The notes: generated by a model not told the origin, from the letters alone. A DNA stretch of 53,801 bases from Ruminococcaceae bacterium UBA6353 (GCA_002437905.1 DJRT01000007.1:1-53801); one strand, 5' to 3'. Numbered from the stretch's first letter, positions 6,829 through 16,739 are shown. Numbers and translations are program-made.

Positions 6829-7665
6829 TCAGGGAGATGACGATTTTCCGTCGGCCATCCCTTCCGTCTGCTTTGCGGCACGGCGATACGCCGTTGGAGA
6901 CAGCCCGCTATGCTTTTTGAACAGCCGGCAGAAATACGATTCGTTCTGCACCCCCACCGCCTCACAAATCCCGCCAAGGCTCTTATTGGTCTCGGCCAGC
7001 AGCTTTTTGGCGCGGGCAAGCCGTTCTTGGGTAATATACTCATTCACTGTCACCCCATAATGGGCATGGAAGCACTTATACAGGGAATTGCGGCTGACAA
7101 AGAAGCGCTCACAGAGCGCCGATACGCTCAGGTCATCCGCTAAATGTGCATCGATATACCCGCCGATCGCTTCGGCAAGCTCGTTATGCTCAATTTCAAT
7201 GGCATTGGAAAAGAAAATATTCGAGAGCAGCCCCTGCAGAGCGGTCAACTGGACATCATTGAGAAACGGCGTCTGTTCATACAGACCGGCCAGCGCGTCC
7301 CCGCCCGACCGGCAGGCAGGGTATGCCGACGAAGAAATGGTTCGCAGCCGCCCCAACAGGATATACCCGACGGTAATGCCGGATTTGGTCACCGGCATAG
7401 CGGCGTCATACAGCCCTGCGTGGCAGATATGTCCCTCCAGCCGCCCGCTGGCGCGGCACCGCTCCAACAGGGCGTAGTCTGAGCAGCGGCAGCTCTCCCA
7501 GCCATGTTGCTTTTGGTAGGCTGAACAAAAATCGTCCGTTCTCCAGAAACCGCAGATTGGCTCACGCTCGCCGGCAGCATTCAGCAAAACGATACTGATC
7601 CCTGTCAGAATGGACAGATCCCGCAGAATCCCATTCAGTTTTTCGTGGTCATAGCGGATATACAT
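6829..7665 (-). CDS. AraC-family regulator with PocR sensory domain
   Basis: A 278-residue regulator. Residues about 5-165 form a PocR-type ligand-binding domain (CSAYQKQHGWESCRCSDY, CHAGLYDAAMPV, VGYILLGRLR), with Cys-rich signature typical of that domain. Residues about 175-265 carry two AraC helix-turn-helix motifs (DLSVSALCERFFVSRNSLYKCF and SLGGICEAVGVQNESYFCRLFKKHSGLSPTAYR). PocR domains in gut Firmicutes usually sense small sugars or related compounds. It is divergent from the GH127 gene, with facing promoters in 7702-7779, so it most likely controls arabinoside utilisation. The ATG at 7665 is the only in-frame start near the promoter. Confidence 0.88.
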   Translation of the reverse strand: MYIRYDHEKLNGILRDLSILTGISIVLLNAAGEREPICGFWRTDDFCSAYQKQHGWESCRCSDYALLERCRASGRLEGHICHAGLYDAAMPVTKSGITVGYILLGRLRTISSSAYPACRSGGDALAGLYEQTPFLNDVQLTALQGLLSNIFFSNAIEIEHNELAEAIGGYIDAHLADDLSVSALCERFFVSRNSLYKCFHAHYGVTVNEYITQERLARAKKLLAETNKSLGGICEAVGVQNESYFCRLFKKHSGLSPTAYRRAAKQTEGMADGKSSSP

Positions 7666-7701
7666 ATAGGCTCCCCGCCTTTCAGTTTTCTGTTTGCCAT
7701 T

Positions 7702-7779
7702 ATTGTATCAGAAACAGGAAGAAAGTGCAATAATTCGGGACGATTTTTCCTTGTGAAGCAACCATGGATGGCGTATATT
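7702..7779. promoter_or_regulatory. divergent promoters of the AraC regulator and GH127
   Basis: Minus: TTGCAC (7725-7730) and TACAAT (7702-7707), 17 bp apart. Plus: TTGTGA (7751-7756) and TATATT (7774-7779), 17 bp apart. The plus -35 box is poor, fitting an activator-dependent promoter. Confidence 0.65.
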
Positions 7780-7842
7780 AGGGGCAGGCAATACAGCCGA
7801 TTGATTGGGCGGCAGTTCGCCGCCAGGGAGGAAAGCAGATCT

Positions 7843-9798
7843 ATGAAAAAATATCAAAAGCTTGCGCGTTTTCCGCTGGGCGCTATCCGTGCCGAGGGAT
7901 TTCTGCGCGATCAGCTTATGCGCGCCAAGGACGGCATCGGCGGACATCTGCACGAGCTGGAGCCAGCCATGATTGGCGCCCCCTTTGTGCACAAGGTGCC
8001 CGTGGCGGCCTGGACGGGCGGCGACCAGGACGGCTGGGGTGCCGAGATCTCCGGCAACTACTGGACCGGGTATATCGAAGAGGCCTTCACCTTGCAGGAT
8101 GAGGAGATGATCCGCACCGCAACCGACTGGGTAAATGCCATGATGAAACGGCAGCGTCCGGACGGCTACCTTGGCACCTATGACGCGCCGGATGCCAAAA
8201 TATACGAGGATTTCAATGCCTGGGGAACGGCCTGTGCCATGCGCGGGTTGCTTGCCTTTTATGAGGCAACCGACCGGGAGGATGTGCTGCAGGCAGTGCA
8301 CCGCTGCATGCTGTGGTTCTGCGAAAACTGGAGTGGTAATAAAAAGACCTGCTATGCCGGACAGTTTATCATCGAGCCGATGATCTTCACCTACCAGCTG
8401 ACAGGAGACGAGCGCCTGGCGCAGTTTGCGGAGGACTATCTGCAATATCTGTGCAGGCACGATATCTTCCGCATTGCCTATCCGGTCATGTGCGGCGATG
8501 AATACCATTATAATTCCAACCACACGGCCAGCATGGGCGTCCAGATCCGCCTGCCGGCGCTGGTATACTCCGCCACCGGCAAGCCGGAATACCTGCAGGC
8601 CTCGGTGCATGAAATCGAAAAGGTGCGGGCAAAGTCGGTGCAGCTGACAGGCAGCCCGGTCTCGATGAGCGAATTTCTCGGCCCCGTAGCCGCAACCACC
8701 GAAACCGAATACTGCAACTACGCTTTCTTCAACGCCTCCTACTCCTATATGAGCTACATCACCGGCGAGACAAAATACGGCGACTATATGGAGGAGATGT
8801 TCTACAACGGGGCACAGGGCGCCCGCAAAAAGGATGAGCGGGCAATTTCCTATCTCAACGCCCCCAACCAATTCTATGCCACCCTGGATTCCTCCACCGC
8901 CATGCATGATATGCAGATCTACGCCCCCTGCTATCCCATCGCCTGCTGCCCGGTCAATGCCGTGGCCGTGGTGCCGGAGTTTATCCGCGGTATGCTGCTG
9001 CATGATGAAGCAGAGAATGTTTTTGTGGCAGCCTACGGTCCCTGCTCGCTGAATTGGCACGGCATTTCCCTGCGGGAAGAAACCCAGTACCCCTTCCGCA
9101 ATAAGGTGGCCTTTGTCATGGACTGCGAAAAGACCTTCGCCCTCCACCTGAAAATCCCGGCCTGGAGCCGTGGGGAAACGATCACCCTGAACGGTGAAGC
9201 TGTCACCTGTACCCGCACGGACAACTACGCCGTGCTGCACCGCTCGTGGAAGCCGGGGGACCGTGTAGAGATCTGCTTTGAGGCTGCGGTAGAGGTCGTC
9301 ACGGTAGATGACAGCGACTATGCCTCAAAATACCCGTTGGCCGTCCGGTACGGCGCACTGGTATTCGCCTACCAGGTGCCGGAGGGCTGGTACCCCGTCA
9401 CGCCCCGCCCGGAATCGGCACCCCTGCCGGAGGGCTGGTACTGGTACCAGGTCATTCCGCTGTTTGAGGAGGCGGATGTGCCGGATCAGCATGAACAGAC
9501 CGGCCTGCGCCGCAACCAGATATGCTGGAACATCGCCGTGGACGAGAACCTCTCTCCGGAGGATATCACGGTGGAGGAGATCCCCGAGGACGGCTATGTG
9601 TGGGAGCACCCCATGCTCAAGCTGCACACCCACGGCTACAAGGCCCCCTACCTGGTGCCGCCTTATCCGAAAAAAACACAGGAACCGTACGGCAAATACC
9701 AGTATGTGACCGACCGGCTGCCGCTGGAGCTAGTGCCCTATGGCTGCACCAACCTGCGTATGACCTATTTCCCCAAAGCAAAGCCCCCGAAAAAGTAA
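7843..9798 (+). CDS. GH127 beta-L-arabinofuranosidase
   Basis: A 651-residue intracellular enzyme (no signal peptide) of glycoside hydrolase family 127 (DUF1680). The family releases L-arabinofuranose with a zinc-bound cysteine nucleophile. The ligands are visible: Glu289, Cys291 and the Cys368-Cys369 pair. The spacing (2 between Glu and Cys, 77 from that Cys to the pair) equals that of Bifidobacterium HypBA1 (Glu338, Cys340, Cys417, Cys418). The N-terminal alpha/alpha barrel (about 1-430) is followed by beta-sandwich domains. I chose ATG 7843 because GGGAGGAAAGCAG precedes it; an open frame upstream lacks a ribosome site. Divergent from a PocR/AraC regulator. No transporter is adjacent. GH146 is a less likely alternative. 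Confidence 0.85.
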   Translation: MKKYQKLARFPLGAIRAEGFLRDQLMRAKDGIGGHLHELEPAMIGAPFVHKVPVAAWTGGDQDGWGAEISGNYWTGYIEEAFTLQDEEMIRTATDWVNAMMKRQRPDGYLGTYDAPDAKIYEDFNAWGTACAMRGLLAFYEATDREDVLQAVHRCMLWFCENWSGNKKTCYAGQFIIEPMIFTYQLTGDERLAQFAEDYLQYLCRHDIFRIAYPVMCGDEYHYNSNHTASMGVQIRLPALVYSATGKPEYLQASVHEIEKVRAKSVQLTGSPVSMSEFLGPVAATTETEYCNYAFFNASYSYMSYITGETKYGDYMEEMFYNGAQGARKKDERAISYLNAPNQFYATLDSSTAMHDMQIYAPCYPIACCPVNAVAVVPEFIRGMLLHDEAENVFVAAYGPCSLNWHGISLREETQYPFRNKVAFVMDCEKTFALHLKIPAWSRGETITLNGEAVTCTRTDNYAVLHRSWKPGDRVEICFEAAVEVVTVDDSDYASKYPLAVRYGALVFAYQVPEGWYPVTPRPESAPLPEGWYWYQVIPLFEEADVPDQHEQTGLRRNQICWNIAVDENLSPEDITVEEIPEDGYVWEHPMLKLHTHGYKAPYLVPPYPKKTQEPYGKYQYVTDRLPLELVPYGCTNLRMTYFPKAKPPKK

Positions 9799-9809
9799 CC
9801 CGAAAACCA

Positions 9810-9840
9810 CGAGAAGCACCGGCCTGGCCGGTGCTTCTCG
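9810..9840. terminator. intrinsic terminator between convergent transcripts
   Basis: Hairpin CGAGAAGCACCGGCC / GGCCGGTGCTTCTCG, ending both the GH127 gene and the large minus-strand operon. It is the same hairpin as at 6776-6806. Confidence 0.75.
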
Positions 9841-9867
9841 CTTCTTTTGCTTCGGCAGTGTCAGGTA

Positions 9868-12033
9868 TCAGGCCAGCCCGTCCCGCAGCTCGGCAAAAGC
9901 CGCCTGCAGGAACGGATAAGAGGCCTTCAGCCGTTGTGTCACGGTGATGCTGCCCAGTGGCCGGAACCCGGCCGAAACCAGGGCAATGCTGCCCGTCTGC
10001 CCACCGCCGACAAAAATATCCGGCAGGGCAGTATAGCCGATCTCCTGTGTATTCAGCTCGTCCACGCAGACACCGAGGCGCGCGTTTGCCACGCTCAGCA
10101 GATACCAGGCCAGCCGGATCTCCACCCGGCCGTCCGCATAGCAAAAATCCGCCTGTGAACAGAAATCCGCTGCCGCGGGGTTGGCATTGCCATAGGTCAG
10201 CCGCCCGCTCTCATAATACTGCGGCGGGATGGTCTCCCGGTCATCCGGCAGGTACATCTCATTGGATATCAGCGTACGAATGGCCCGGTAATGGCCACTG
10301 TCTTTCGGCAGGCCGCCATCGGTGAAGCCGGCAACGCCGGTAAAAAGATCCCGCTGCACCGTATACCGGTAGGCGAAAAGATCGTAATAGGCGTCACACA
10401 GCAGATGGGTGTCCTGCTGCCCGTGGATGACCAGCAGAAAATCGCTGCTGCGGCTGAAGGAAAGACCGTGCTCTGTGCTGCCGCTACTGCCCACCCCCAG
10501 GGTGGCCAGCGGCACATAATAGGTATCCTTTTCAAAATCGAAGTCTGCCGGCAGGTCGATCAGCAGGTGCAGATAGTCGGCATCATACTGCACCCGGATA
10601 TCCGTGCCCGGCAGTGCCGCCACCCCCTGCCAATCGGCAAACCCGCCATCGGGATAGACCGTGGAGGTATCAAAGCTGAGCAGGCCGTAGCCCTGCTCGG
10701 CCGAGGCGAGGTTGTGCGTGCGGTCAGTCGGGTTATCCGGGTAGTACATCACGGTGTTCCAGGTGCGCTTGAACCATTCATCCTGCCACGAAAACAGCAG
10801 GCCGCCGCAATAGCCCTCCAGCGCAATGCTGCGGGTCATATCGGCGCAGTATTCCCCCTGCTGCTGTTCGGTCAGACCGCCCTGGTCATACCCGTTCACG
10901 GCAGTGTGCGCAAGCCCACGCGAGGTGGACAGCCCATATTCCGCGATCAGCACCGGCACGCTGTACTGGGTCTTCAGATCCCGCAGATACGCCCGGTAGG
11001 GGTTCTGCCGGCCGTTTTCGTCCCGGTAGTCCACATAGGCCTTCTGGTGGTTCATGAATTCCGGATAATACGGGTACACATCCACCGCCGCGAAAAGCCC
11101 CGGCAGGTAGGCGGCGGTCTTTTGGATATTCTCCGTATTGACCGATACACCGTCCTCCTCCTCGAACGGCTCATTGGAGTGGGTCAGGGTATCCAGTGTC
11201 TGCCAATTGAGAAAGGCCACCGGCGTCTGGTGGGCATAATTCTCCGTCTCAAAGGCGATCAGCGTATCGCCCACCTCGCACAAAAAGGCTTCAAACGGGG
11301 CGGCGCCCGCCGCCGTGGACAGATAGGTGCCGGCATACGCCGCCCGGTCGGGGTGGGAGGCGTTGGTCTCGGTAACAAAGGCGGCCGGGTACTCCAGCCC
11401 CAGGATGTACCCGATGACATATTCCGACACATCCCGGTCGTAGATCGCCGGAGAAACGCTGCCGTAGACGGTATAATCGCTATTGCCGTGGATGATATCC
11501 ACCGTTTCCCTTGCCGAGCGCTTGAACGCATTGATTAAAATTTCATCGCTCTCCAACGCATCGGTCAGCTGGTACATCAGATCCTCCGAAAACCAAATAC
11601 CCTGCATCAGATAGAGCGGTGCGGCAGCGTGCTGCCGGTTATATTCGGCAAAGGCGCGGTAGAAATCCGGGTTCATCACAGTAAACACCCGCACCGTGTT
11701 GGCATTCATTGCCGCGATCTGGGCAAACCACTCCAGATAGGTCTCATAGGAGACATCCGGATCGGCAAGGTCTGTCAGCGCCGCGGTCAGCCCCATATTG
11801 ACCCCCCGGATATAGACAAGGCTGCCCTCCCCGCCCTGCCGGCGATAGAAATAGCCGTTTTCGGCGGCATAGAAGGCAAAACTCGCCTGCCCCTGCGGCA
11901 GAGCCATCGTCGCCGCGGGGGTGGGATAGGCCGTATCTCCGGTGTCCGGCTGGGGGATCACGGTCGGGTCCTGGCAGCCGCCCAGAGAAAGCAGCAGGGC
12001 GAAAGCCAGCAGCAGGGACAGAAGCTTCTTCAT
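9868..12033 (-). CDS. glycosidase-like lipoprotein of the polysaccharide operon
   Basis: A 721-residue lipoprotein: signal peptide with lipobox LGGC (Cys20). Residues about 70-430 form a TIM-barrel glycosidase-like domain of the GH5/GH2-clan style: RGVNMG, a conserved Glu in IGYILGLEYP (Glu214), a conserved Glu in VLIAEYGLSTSRG (Glu365) and FSWQDEWFKRTWNT near the end. Residues about 470-720 look like a CBM9/DOMON-type beta-sandwich with internal repeats. It is a paralogue of the next gene upstream and of the N-terminal-anchored protein at 16766. Last gene of the operon, coupled by an ATGA overlap. Probably trims or remodels the polysaccharide made by the adjacent synthase; substrate unknown and no known GH family could be assigned by eye. 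Confidence 0.75.
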   Translation of the reverse strand: MKKLLSLLLAFALLLSLGGCQDPTVIPQPDTGDTAYPTPAATMALPQGQASFAFYAAENGYFYRRQGGEGSLVYIRGVNMGLTAALTDLADPDVSYETYLEWFAQIAAMNANTVRVFTVMNPDFYRAFAEYNRQHAAAPLYLMQGIWFSEDLMYQLTDALESDEILINAFKRSARETVDIIHGNSDYTVYGSVSPAIYDRDVSEYVIGYILGLEYPAAFVTETNASHPDRAAYAGTYLSTAAGAAPFEAFLCEVGDTLIAFETENYAHQTPVAFLNWQTLDTLTHSNEPFEEEDGVSVNTENIQKTAAYLPGLFAAVDVYPYYPEFMNHQKAYVDYRDENGRQNPYRAYLRDLKTQYSVPVLIAEYGLSTSRGLAHTAVNGYDQGGLTEQQQGEYCADMTRSIALEGYCGGLLFSWQDEWFKRTWNTVMYYPDNPTDRTHNLASAEQGYGLLSFDTSTVYPDGGFADWQGVAALPGTDIRVQYDADYLHLLIDLPADFDFEKDTYYVPLATLGVGSSGSTEHGLSFSRSSDFLLVIHGQQDTHLLCDAYYDLFAYRYTVQRDLFTGVAGFTDGGLPKDSGHYRAIRTLISNEMYLPDDRETIPPQYYESGRLTYGNANPAAADFCSQADFCYADGRVEIRLAWYLLSVANARLGVCVDELNTQEIGYTALPDIFVGGGQTGSIALVSAGFRPLGSITVTQRLKASYPFLQAAFAELRDGLA

Positions 12034-14243
12034 TTTTCCTCCGTAAACTTGGCAAAATACTTTTGCAGCTCGTAATAGGCGGGCTTGAGACGCTCATGCC
12101 AGGTGGGGGTGTTCCAGGCGGCATACGCATAGCTGCCGCTCAGCGCCACCGACAGCGTCTCTTCGCTGCCGGTGCGGTAGGCGAAGCCCAGATCAAAGCT
12201 CTCATAGCTCTGTGGGGAGAGCACCTGTGTTTTCCAGAAATCCGCGATCTGCTGCTTGCCGGAGGGATCCATAATATTCAGCAGCTGCCACGGGATACGG
12301 ATCTCCAGCTTGCCGTCCGCAAAGCAGAAATCCGCCAGTGACTGATACTCCTTGGCATCCGGGTTGCCGTTGCCGTAGCGCAGCCGGCCGGTCTCATAGG
12401 CCTTATCCGGCACCACCTCACCGGTGCCCTTCACCGTCAGATTGTACCCATAGCACAGGCGCATCTGGTCAAACAGGCCGCTGTCCTTCTGGTCGGCATT
12501 CTCCTCCGCCGGAATATCGCTGAGCATGCGGGAGCGCAGGAAATAGTAATTGAAGGCATCGTAATACCGATCCACATAGATGTGCGCGTCCTCCCGGCCG
12601 TGAATATAGATCAGGAAGTCCGCCGCCGTATCGAATACGGCATTATACTGTGTGGCTGTGGTGTTGCCCTGCTCCGCAATGGTGTTAATGGGGATCAGCA
12701 GCGTATCCGTCTCGAAAGTATATTGCCCCGCATCCAGCATGAGATACAGGTAGCGCTCGTCGCTTTTCACATACAGGCTGCCCTGCTCGGTGGTCACGGC
12801 GGGGGCGGTGTTCTTCCACTCGGATACATCCCCGTCCACATAGCAGGCCATGCTGTCCGCGCCGGGGTCAAAAGCCAGCACGCCGAAGCACTGCTCGGTG
12901 GTCTGGATATTGGACCAGTACGGGCGGCGGTCGGCAATATCCAGCATCACATTGTTCCAGGTACGCTTGAACCATTCGTCCTGCCAGGTGAACACAATGC
13001 CGCCGGCATACTTGGCATCCTCAATGCAGCCCAGCATATCCACCAGCATTTTGCCCTGGTCGGTCTCATCCACCATGCCCTGGTTGTAGCCCATCACACT
13101 CTCATGCCCCATCCCGCGCGAGGTGGGGATGCCGAACTCTGCCACGATGATCGGCATAGTGTGCGCCAGCTTCAGATCCTCCAGATATGCGGCGTAGGTG
13201 TTTACCTTACCGCTGTCGTCAATATACTCAAGGTAATCTTCCTGATAATTTAGACTGTCCGGATAATACGGATAGATATGATAGGAGGCAAACATACCGG
13301 GGCCGAAGTTGCGGCACTTCACATTTTCGGTGTTCACGGTAGCTTTGTCCTCGTCCACATGCGGCTCATTGGGGTGGATCAGCGGATCGGTGGTGATCCA
13401 GTTGCTGAAAGCCAGCGGCGTCTGGAACTGATACTGCTGCGATTCATGGCTGATCAGCGCATCCCCCACCCGGCACAAAAACGCCTCAAAGGGCGAAGCG
13501 GTCTGCGTATAGAGATATTCGCCGTCGTAGTCCTTTTTGTCCGGGTGCTGAGTATCCGTATTGATCACAAAATTCGGGTCCCATTCAATGCCGATGATCC
13601 AGCCGACCAGCCACCGGGAAACATCCACTGTATAGGTGCCGTAGGCCTCGCCGGCGGTTTCGGCGATCCGGGCGTTGCCGTGGATCACATTCACCAGATC
13701 AATCGCGTCGGCGGTAAAATCGTTGAGGATCTTCTCGTTTTCGGCATAGGTATCCGCCAGCCGCTCGATATCCTCCTCATTGACCCATATCCCCTGGAAC
13801 AGATACAGCGGGTTCGTCGCCTTCTGGTTAAAATCGTCCAGCGCCTGATAAAACTGCGGCGGCATCAGGGTATATACCCGGATGCAATTGCAGTGCATAT
13901 CGCTGATATAGCCGAACCAGCGGAAATAGGTCTCGTAGGAGATGGTCAGGTCGCCGGGGAACAGCCCCGGCTCGGTCGCGCCAATGTTTACGCCGCGCAT
14001 GAACAGCTGCTGCCAGTCATTATTGCGGTAAAGATAGAAATAGTCGTCCTTTGCGCGGAAGCGGTAGCTGACGCCGGTCTGGGTATCCGTATAGGCCTCA
14101 AAGCCGCTGCCGGAAGAATCGCGGTCGGTCTTCTTGGTATAAAACGAGATACCGTGTATGCCGAAGATCTCCAGAAGGCCGGTCTGCGCCAGTATGACCA
14201 GCACCAGCAGGGTTGCCGCAACCGAGATCGCCACCTTTTTCAT
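12030..14243 (-). CDS. glycosidase-like exported protein of the polysaccharide operon
   Basis: A 737-residue protein with one N-terminal hydrophobic segment (residues 4-28) and no lipobox, so anchored or secreted. The TIM-barrel-like domain (about 70-435) has RGVNIGATEPG, Glu220 in VGWIIGIEWDP, Glu369 in IIVAEFGIPTSRG and FTWQDEWFKRTWN; these two Glu are the likely acid/base and nucleophile. The C-terminal half (about 480-737) is a beta-sandwich module with DAGQYTFETDTLLIPI and a terminal sheet domain. ATG 14243 overlaps the stop of the GT2 synthase (ATGA), and its own stop overlaps the next start. The tight coupling to a synthase suggests a hydrolase or transglycosylase acting on nascent polysaccharide; inferred. 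Confidence 0.75.
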   Translation of the reverse strand: MKKVAISVAATLLVLVILAQTGLLEIFGIHGISFYTKKTDRDSSGSGFEAYTDTQTGVSYRFRAKDDYFYLYRNNDWQQLFMRGVNIGATEPGLFPGDLTISYETYFRWFGYISDMHCNCIRVYTLMPPQFYQALDDFNQKATNPLYLFQGIWVNEEDIERLADTYAENEKILNDFTADAIDLVNVIHGNARIAETAGEAYGTYTVDVSRWLVGWIIGIEWDPNFVINTDTQHPDKKDYDGEYLYTQTASPFEAFLCRVGDALISHESQQYQFQTPLAFSNWITTDPLIHPNEPHVDEDKATVNTENVKCRNFGPGMFASYHIYPYYPDSLNYQEDYLEYIDDSGKVNTYAAYLEDLKLAHTMPIIVAEFGIPTSRGMGHESVMGYNQGMVDETDQGKMLVDMLGCIEDAKYAGGIVFTWQDEWFKRTWNNVMLDIADRRPYWSNIQTTEQCFGVLAFDPGADSMACYVDGDVSEWKNTAPAVTTEQGSLYVKSDERYLYLMLDAGQYTFETDTLLIPINTIAEQGNTTATQYNAVFDTAADFLIYIHGREDAHIYVDRYYDAFNYYFLRSRMLSDIPAEENADQKDSGLFDQMRLCYGYNLTVKGTGEVVPDKAYETGRLRYGNGNPDAKEYQSLADFCFADGKLEIRIPWQLLNIMDPSGKQQIADFWKTQVLSPQSYESFDLGFAYRTGSEETLSVALSGSYAYAAWNTPTWHERLKPAYYELQKYFAKFTEEK

Positions 14244-15652
14244 TGTTCCACCTCCTTGCGCCGGATCTTGCCCCAGGTCTTCCGCAGCTTGCGGTATTTC
14301 AGCATGCCCTCCAGGCGGAAGAGCGTGATCATCTGCCGGTAGCCGAAGTTTTCCAGCACGGCGTACAGCGACAGCGAGAGGCACTGCCGGGCACTCATCA
14401 CCGATTTGCGGGTATATTGCTCCAAAATCAGGCTGCCCATGGATAGAACGATGCCCAGCAGCGCTGCCAGCAGAAAATACACCACAAAGAAAAACATATT
14501 CAGCTCACCCATCACCAGTGAAAACGGAATAATCACATAGCCCAGCGCCTCCACCACCGCGCCCAACAGCTCAAACACCCAGTTATAGGGGACGGCCAGC
14601 AGGCCAACGCTGCCATACCGCGGGTTGAGAAACAGGGATTTATGCGCCAGCAGGGTATCCAGCAGGCCGATCTGCCAGCGCCGGCGCTGGCTGCGGATGT
14701 CCGCCACCGACATGGGGCCCTGCGTCCAGCAGACCGCATCCTCGCAGAAGATGATCTGGTATTTCCGCCGGTGCTCCCGCATATAGCGGTGCAGCCGGAC
14801 GACGATCTCCATATCCTCGCCGATGGTATTGGTCTTGTAGCCGCCGACCTCGATCACCGCCTGCTTCTTGAATACGCCGAAGGCGCCGGACACGATCAGC
14901 ATGGAGTTGGTCGCGCCCCAGCTCACCCTACCGGACAAAAAGGAGCGGTAATACTCCACAATCTGAAAGCGCTCGATCATCTTCGGCGGCATGGAGAAGC
15001 TGCTCACAACGCCGTCCTTGATGCGGAAGCCATTGGCGATGCGCACCAGCCCGCCCGCCACGATGGTATCGGTGTTTTTCAGAAACTCAATCGACAGCTT
15101 CAGCAGGGCGTCCGGCTCAATGCGTGAGTCGGCATCCAGGCAGGCGAACAGCGGGTAGGAGGAAATATTGATGCCGGCGTTCAGCGCATCGGATTTGCCG
15201 CCGTTTTCCTTATCCACATACAGCAGGTTGGGGTAGCGGATATTATAGTACACCCCCCGCACCTCCTTGGTGGGGATGGAGGTCTTCACCGCCGATTCAA
15301 TCTTATACAGACCAAAGGTCTCCACGATCTTCTCATGGGTGCTGTCGGTGGAGCCGTCATTGACCACCACGATCTCAAACTGCGGGTAGTCGATCTTCAG
15401 CAGCGACCGGATATTGGAAACGATATTCTCCTGCTCATTATAGGCCGGGATCAGCAGGGAAATGGGCAGCAGATTTTCGCTGGAAACATAGCGGCCGTAG
15501 TCATTGGACTGCCGCGCCTTATCATTGCGGCGCACGGCGATATAGGAGATGATGAGCTGGATAATATAGATCAGGCTCAGCAGAATGGTGAACGCCATGC
15601 AGAAATAGTTGAAGAAGGTGATGAAATACCGCACATAGGTGATAAAATTCAT
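14240..15652 (-). CDS. processive GT2 polysaccharide synthase
   Basis: A 470-residue membrane glycosyltransferase. All signatures of processive family-2 synthases (cellulose, hyaluronan, PNAG type) are visible: Asp99 in VVVNDGSTDS, Asp173-Ala-Asp175, Gly278-Glu279-Asp280, and Gln322-Arg-Arg-Arg-Trp326. Transmembrane segments: one near residues 15-40 and about four near 355-440. These enzymes polymerise a sugar from a nucleotide donor and push the chain through the membrane. No PilZ domain is present, so c-di-GMP cannot act through the usual cellulose-synthase route. One base separates it from the HEAT gene upstream; it overlaps the glycosidase-like gene downstream. Sugar specificity cannot be read from the motifs. 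Confidence 0.88.
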   Translation of the reverse strand: MNFITYVRYFITFFNYFCMAFTILLSLIYIIQLIISYIAVRRNDKARQSNDYGRYVSSENLLPISLLIPAYNEQENIVSNIRSLLKIDYPQFEIVVVNDGSTDSTHEKIVETFGLYKIESAVKTSIPTKEVRGVYYNIRYPNLLYVDKENGGKSDALNAGINISSYPLFACLDADSRIEPDALLKLSIEFLKNTDTIVAGGLVRIANGFRIKDGVVSSFSMPPKMIERFQIVEYYRSFLSGRVSWGATNSMLIVSGAFGVFKKQAVIEVGGYKTNTIGEDMEIVVRLHRYMREHRRKYQIIFCEDAVCWTQGPMSVADIRSQRRRWQIGLLDTLLAHKSLFLNPRYGSVGLLAVPYNWVFELLGAVVEALGYVIIPFSLVMGELNMFFFVVYFLLAALLGIVLSMGSLILEQYTRKSVMSARQCLSLSLYAVLENFGYRQMITLFRLEGMLKYRKLRKTWGKIRRKEVEQ

Positions 15653-15653
15653 G

Positions 15654-16739
15654 TCAATCCTCCTTCAGGTCGACCGACCGGTACAGCGCATATTTCATCG
15701 CATCCGAGGCGTACTTGTCGTAGCCGCCCAGCACATCCTCGATCTCGGCGATGTTCACATTCATGTCGATCAGCGAATAGGCGGCCGCCTGCCGCACCCA
15801 CCATTCCTTGTCCTTGGTGGCCTCCTTGACCCCCCGCACAGCCGCAGGGGTGCCCAGCCGCTGCAGCCCCTTTACCGCCGCGCAGCGCACCACCCAGTCG
15901 CGGTCTCTGGCAGCGGTCAGCAGCGTGTGCTCATTGGCCGGGTCGGCCAGGCTGCCGAGCGCCTTCACACAGGCTATGCGCATATCGGTGTCCTTGCTGG
16001 TCACACCGTCCAGATAGAGCTGCCGGAACTGCCCGAAGCCATAGGGGGCAATAGTCTTGATGACCACCGTCCGCATGTGCTCATTGCACCCCTCCAGCAC
16101 CTGCGCAGCCAGCGCCGCCCGATCCGAGCTGAAATTGGCAAACAGCTCCTGGATAACGCGGAAGGAATACCGCTTATCATCCTCAATGCGCAGGATATAG
16201 GCGCACACACCCTCGGTGTAGCCCAGCCGGGAAAGCGCCATGGCGGCATTGTAGGCGATGCTGCGGTTCTTGCTCTTTGAAAGTGCGTCAATCTCGTTGA
16301 GGTACTCGTAGGCGTCATAATCGGCCAGCCGCCGGCAGGCATAGCCTATCCGGTACTTATTGCCGGAGTGCAGGATGCCGGCAAACAGCTTGACCGGCTC
16401 CAGCGCCTCATATACCTCGTCGATCACCGCCGTCTTATTGCCGAGGGTACGCTCATCGCCGTACTCTTCCCAGTAGCACAGCTGTGCGCTGATGATCTCA
16501 AACAGGCGTGTATCCTGCCCCATCCGGTCGCGCAGTGCGGCAATCTCGCTGCTGCGGCTGTTGCGTGTGGGGCTGTACAGGATGCCCTCCACCATGCACT
16601 GGATCTCCTGCGCAGCCACCTCATAGCGCGCCTTGCCGTCCTCCTGCCGCTTGGCCAGCAGGGCCAGCCACAGGTACTCGCCCCCCAGGATCAGCAGGCA
16701 AAAAAGAATGCTCAGAACCGCCAATAATTCGTAGTGCAA
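15654..16739 (-). CDS. membrane-anchored HEAT-repeat protein
   Basis: A 361-residue protein with one N-terminal transmembrane segment (residues about 5-28) and a cytoplasmic alpha-solenoid. Repeats such as IACVKALGSLADP, WVVRCAAVKGLQRLG and WWVRQAAAYSLIDM (about residues 255-340) are HEAT/PBS-lyase-like. The start is a TTG at 16739, 10 bases after AAAGGAG. HEAT repeats are protein-protein scaffolds; its place directly before the GT2 gene (1-bp gap) suggests that it is an accessory subunit of the synthase. Function inferred from context only. Confidence 0.8.
   Translation of the reverse strand: MHYELLAVLSILFCLLILGGEYLWLALLAKRQEDGKARYEVAAQEIQCMVEGILYSPTRNSRSSEIAALRDRMGQDTRLFEIISAQLCYWEEYGDERTLGNKTAVIDEVYEALEPVKLFAGILHSGNKYRIGYACRRLADYDAYEYLNEIDALSKSKNRSIAYNAAMALSRLGYTEGVCAYILRIEDDKRYSFRVIQELFANFSSDRAALAAQVLEGCNEHMRTVVIKTIAPYGFGQFRQLYLDGVTSKDTDMRIACVKALGSLADPANEHTLLTAARDRDWVVRCAAVKGLQRLGTPAAVRGVKEATKDKEWWVRQAAAYSLIDMNVNIAEIEDVLGGYDKYASDAMKYALYRSVDLKED

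Noticed and set aside
7708..9240. A 510-codon open frame on the minus strand
   Set aside because: Antisense shadow of the GH127 gene, whose metal ligands prove the plus-strand frame.
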